From contig CM054114.1 of assembly GCA_028673005.1 (NCBI GenBank), positions 128,670,470 through 128,734,469 of the forward strand: a DNA stretch of 64,000 nt, read 5' to 3'. Origin of the DNA: Tanypteryx hageni (taxonomy: Eukaryota; Arthropoda; Insecta; Odonata; Petaluridae). The notes under the pieces are model-generated. The model ran no database searches and had not been told where the DNA came from. It worked only from the letters and a program-made list of their open reading frames with translations. Each line of letters begins with the position of its first letter. Positions within the stretch are counted from its first letter, which is position 1. Below, piece by piece: positions 60,547 to 64,000 of the stretch. A program made the position numbers and the translations under genes.

Positions 60547-60547
<1 letters not shown>

Positions 60548-60960
60548 TAGCGTAATTGCCCATCAAATTTGACGGGATTATGATAAAAGTATTCCAAATA
60601 TATTTGATTTCGATATGAAAAATCAGTAAGATAAGCTAAATGATGAGCCCCTTGTCAAAAATGAAGAAATAATAATAAATAAATATCAATATTCCCTCTC
60701 GTCCTCTCTCTTTCCTTCCCTCACACCCGCTCTCCCTCCCTCTCTGCCTCTCTATTGTTTCACCTCCCCCTTTCTCATTTCCTCCTGTCCCAATCCATAG
60801 CTTTCCCTCTTTTTCTCTTGATCCCTCTTTATCTCTTTTCTCCCGTCTTTTTCTAATTCTATACCTCCCTTTCTCCCTATGTACCTTCTATATCCCTTCC
60901 CTCCGATTTCCCTCCCCACATCCCCTCTCCCTTACTATATATCTATATAGTCATTTATAT
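60547..60960 (-). mobile_element. Helitron 3' end with polypyrimidine segment
   Basis: On the minus strand the hairpin CCCGTCA/TGATGGG (60559-60576, one mismatch), the 8-nt spacer CAATTACG, CTAG (60547-60550) and T. Interior positions 60690-60960 are strongly pyrimidine-rich on the plus strand. It belongs to the same family as 29520. The 5' end was not identified. Confidence 0.7.
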
Positions 60961-61166
60961 AAGGAAAAGAATCCAAACCAAATCTGTCCCATAAGGATTA
61001 CGTAATTTCGTGAAAAATCTTACGACAAATCTAAATCTATGCACTCGTATATATTACACGTATGCGGGTTGTGACAACAATTGATTCACGAAGTTTAACA
61101 ATGACGTGGTCGGCAAGGCAACATCCCGTTTAAAAGCCGATATTTTCCCAAAATATGTTATTTAAA

Positions 61167-61275
61167 CTAGCAAAAAAGGCCGTCAATATGACGGGTATGC
61201 GTGGATTAAATATTAAATTTAAGTCACTTCCCATTCTTCCTCTTTTTCTCTCTTCTATTTTCCTCCCTCATATTT
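61167..61275 (-). mobile_element. Helitron 3' end, further copy
   Basis: On the minus strand the hairpin CCGTCA-TAT-TGACGG (61180-61194), the spacer CCTTTTTTG, CTAG (61167-61170) and T. The interior starts GCATACCCGTCATATT in reverse and carries the TTCCCATTCTTCC pyrimidine stretch shared with 29580. From about 61280 to 62870 nothing else is recognised; 62450-62690 is slightly GC-richer. Confidence 0.7.
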
Positions 61276-62885
61276 TAAGTTTATATTAGATTTTTCCGAT
61301 TTTTTGAAATTTCATAAAGAGGTTGCTATGACAGCTGGCATTGTTGATCTCGGATTTTTGCATTATTGGACCTAGGCTTTCAAGTGCATTTACACAGCTT
61401 ACAATGAAACAAAATCATGAAGGACAAAAACCCATTAAAAATTTTTGTGAAAAGTTTCATGTAAAATTAAAACTAACAAACACGTAGCGTAAAAACTTTA
61501 AGTCAGAAACGACTCCAATGCGTTGCAATGATGGACAACACAACATTTCAAATAGGAAGATACTTCACGCGTACATTGAAAATATCTTTTCGTTTGCCAA
61601 TTTTATTGGGCAGTTTAAAGCAAATTACTATATTGACAATGATTATAATTAATGTCTTTCGATAATTAAGCAAGATATTTTACGCATGGCCGGTGCCTTT
61701 ATAGTAATTACAAAAAAAAGTGTGAGTTAAAAAAGCTACTTACTAACAATAAGTACTTTCGCAGTCAAGGTAAACAAAACAAAAGCTAATTAAAATATTA
61801 GCGGTCGTATGTTCGTTCGCATTGCTTCCACGCCTTAGAAATGGCATTGCAGTAAACAAACTATCGCTCAAATTAAGCCATCATTACTTCCCTTTCGATT
61901 AAAATGCATTCAAAATATATAAGAAGAGTTTTCACAATTGATTTCAAAAACAATAACAAAGTTCATGTCTTTGCTTTTAGATATAGACTATAGACGTAAT
62001 TTTGCTATATCAGCAACAATGAAATCGCCCTCGACTACGAAATTTTGTCGTCTAAAATTTATCAAAATTTTCGTGTTAATAACAAATTTGTAGAACGATT
62101 CGAAGCGTATTCGAAAATCAATGTCTGCAAAATGAATATGCGTTCTTTTAAGCGTCGTTTGGTGCAAGTTCCGTATTCATATCGCAATTCTAAGTGATTT
62201 TAAAATGCAAATGAAAAATGTGCTGCAACTGTGCAAAAGTGCAAACCGTGCAAACACACAGAAAGGACAGAATTCTCTTAAATATATGTATTAGATTAGA
62301 TAAAAGAATTTAATTGTGAACGATCAACGCATAATTCACTATTTTTGTTAAATTACAGTTATATGCATTCAATCAAAGGAATAATGAGCATAAAGTTCTA
62401 TTTAACCTTGAAAAACTTAAATGGTAAATTACATATTTAGCTTTAAATAGATGGTGACCAACGGTGGGGAGGCTATTCCTTTCGTGTGCTTTTAAACCCG
62501 TTCTGTTTGAAAACTCTCGCTTTGGTAAAGTTGATGAAGTCCTTCAAACAACGAAAAGAAAGAAAGCGGTATTGATATTACGAATGAAGGATCTTTGGCA
62601 TACACGGAGTCAAAAGAGGAAAAGGCGAAGCCGACCGCTTACACCCCAGCTCCCTGTCAAGTTTCTCTAACCGGCCCTGGTTTCATATGGGAATAAATGT
62701 TAATAATTTCGACTGCGTGAAGCGAGTTAAATATTTATTTAATTCGTCATTATGCGAATGAACGCTTAAATTACTTATTCATATTTAAAAATATCTAATA
62801 ATCAAAATGCATATAACATCGTATCGTGGAATATATGTCATTCAACAGAATTTTAATTTATGAGTTAATTTTTGAAAATATATAT

Positions 62886-63938
62886 CAGGGGTGGCCAAAG
62901 TTACCCTCGGAGCCGCATTTGATAATCTTCAGAAGTTCGAGAGCCGCATGACACATTCTGTGCTCATAAATTGTGTTGTGCAATGAAAAACGTTGACGCA
63001 CCTATGAGTGTAAATGCAAATAAACGGCGCAATATACATTGCACAAACTTTCTCATATACGTATGTATATACGTTTATAGACTACGTTTATAAAAATAAA
63101 AACGCTTATAAATCAAAGATAAGCGTAGTTTAGTGTATATTTTAATGCCACTGGTCGATATTTAGTAATGTTTTGGGACAGGTGGCTTAGTAAGTATTAT
63201 TTGTGACATCAGGCTATACGATTGGATGGATTTTAATTATAATCCTTATATCCATTTCTGAATAAATCGAATTTTGTTTCGAAATATCCAAGAATAAAGT
63301 ACCCTTAATTGTTGCGCAATATCGTTCATCTCTTCAGTGTCTATTATGAATGATATTATCTGCAAATATGAGATAACATTCGGTTCAGTTTAACCATTTA
63401 GGCTGTAGTAAGATTTTTAGTGGAACGTGGCGTGACGTCATAGGGCTTGGGTAAGGTAGCTTAGCGTACATTGTAATGCCACTGGACGCCAAAAAGTGAT
63501 TTCAAGAGATATATGGCGTATGTATTATTATTTGTGACAACAGGCTCAACAATTGGTTTGATTTTAATCAAATTCTCTGGAGCCATTTTTGAGTAAATAA
63601 AATTTTTCTAAAAATAGCCAAGAATAAACTACCCTTTATGTTTGTGCAATATCATTTTTATCGAAAATGGGTCTGCAGAAGATGATATATTGCATAAATA
63701 CGAGACATCATTTTATTCCATGTACGCGTTTGGGCCCTAGAACAGCAAACAGACCGACACACAGAGAGACGGCATGGCGAAAACCACTTTTATGGACTCA
63801 GGGACACCTAAAACGTGTATTTTCATCAAAATCTCGAAGTCGAATTTTTTCACGTTTACAATACTTTGTCAATACAGTACGTATATGAGAAAGTAAAAAG
63901 TTGCATGCGGCTCAAGAGCCGTGGTTTGAACATCCCAG
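62886..63938. mobile_element. hAT-type MITE interrupted by a nested element
   Basis: The left end CAGGGGTGGCCAAAGTTACC and the right end GTGGTTTGAACATCCCAG are imperfect inverted repeats of the hAT form, flanked on both sides by the perfect 8-mer atatatat (62878-62885 and 63939-63946). Matching CGGAGCCGCAT and ATGCGGCTC phrases lie just inside each end. Without the insertion at 63045-63894 the element would be about 200 bp. The target is AT-repeat-like, which slightly weakens the duplication evidence. Confidence 0.65.
63045..63894 (-). mobile_element. Terminal-inverted-repeat element, family C, copy 2, nested in hAT
   Basis: Ends ACTTTCTCATATACG and CGTATATGAGAAAGT are exact inverted repeats. 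It is the reverse-orientation relative of 33706-34340 but contains an internal duplication: the block GCCACTGG, then GTGACAWCAGGCT, then AAGAATAAAGTACCCTT occurs twice (about 63148-63330 and 63478-63660). No coding capacity is visible. It interrupts the hAT element 62886-63938. Confidence 0.65.
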
Positions 63939-64000
63939 ATATATATCAACATAAGACAAGCATTAGATTAATCTGTATTAAACGTTTTAAATACCACTAT

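Overview
This is eukaryotic nuclear DNA, AT-rich, dominated by decayed transposable elements. It most likely comes from an arthropod. The clues are mariner, hAT, Penelope-like, jockey/CR1-like and Helitron relics side by side, long introns, and a LINE 3' end with a TGTAGA-type tail. The species cannot be named from the sequence. No bacterial, viral or CRISPR features are present.

The only host gene I can support is on the minus strand between 47144 and 31815: five consecutive exons of an axonemal dynein heavy chain. It is closest, from memory of the family, to DNAH1. The exons encode most of AAA4 and the linker into the coiled-coil stalk. All exon borders carry AG/GT splice sites and every codon phase joins cleanly. 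The introns are 830, 2794, 10696 and 278 bp and are themselves full of transposon relics. The exon carrying the AAA4 Walker A glycines should lie upstream, beyond 47.2 kb. The stalk exons should lie downstream, left of 31.8 kb. I found neither in the window.

The rest is repeats. From left to right: a tRNA-like/hairpin composite (838-1020); two hAT elements with near-perfect 8-bp target duplications (3316-3908, 4333-4468); a Helitron head with reiterated 5' units (5527-6410); two abutting minus-strand non-autonomous Helitrons (6470-7984); a mariner-type element (8492-9063); a LINE 3' end (9225-9941); a hAT transposase relic (12879-13671); another LINE tail, a hAT dimerisation-domain relic and a Penelope-like relic (19043-20505); a mariner relic (22504-23283); a 1.1-kb polypyrimidine tract (23822-24945); several dispersed repeat families; a largely intact but frameshifted autonomous Helitron with Rep and Pif1-type helicase (52538-57015); further Helitron 3' ends (60547, 61167); and a hAT element invaded by an inverted-repeat element (62886-63938).

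Two observations stand out. First, the Helitron 3' ends fall into several hairpin families that share one architecture: a hairpin, a 6-8 nt spacer, CTAG, then a T. Second, two copies of a tRNA-like cloverleaf are each preceded by the same structured hairpin module, whose stem shows a compensatory base-pair change. One of these copies lies inside a dynein intron.
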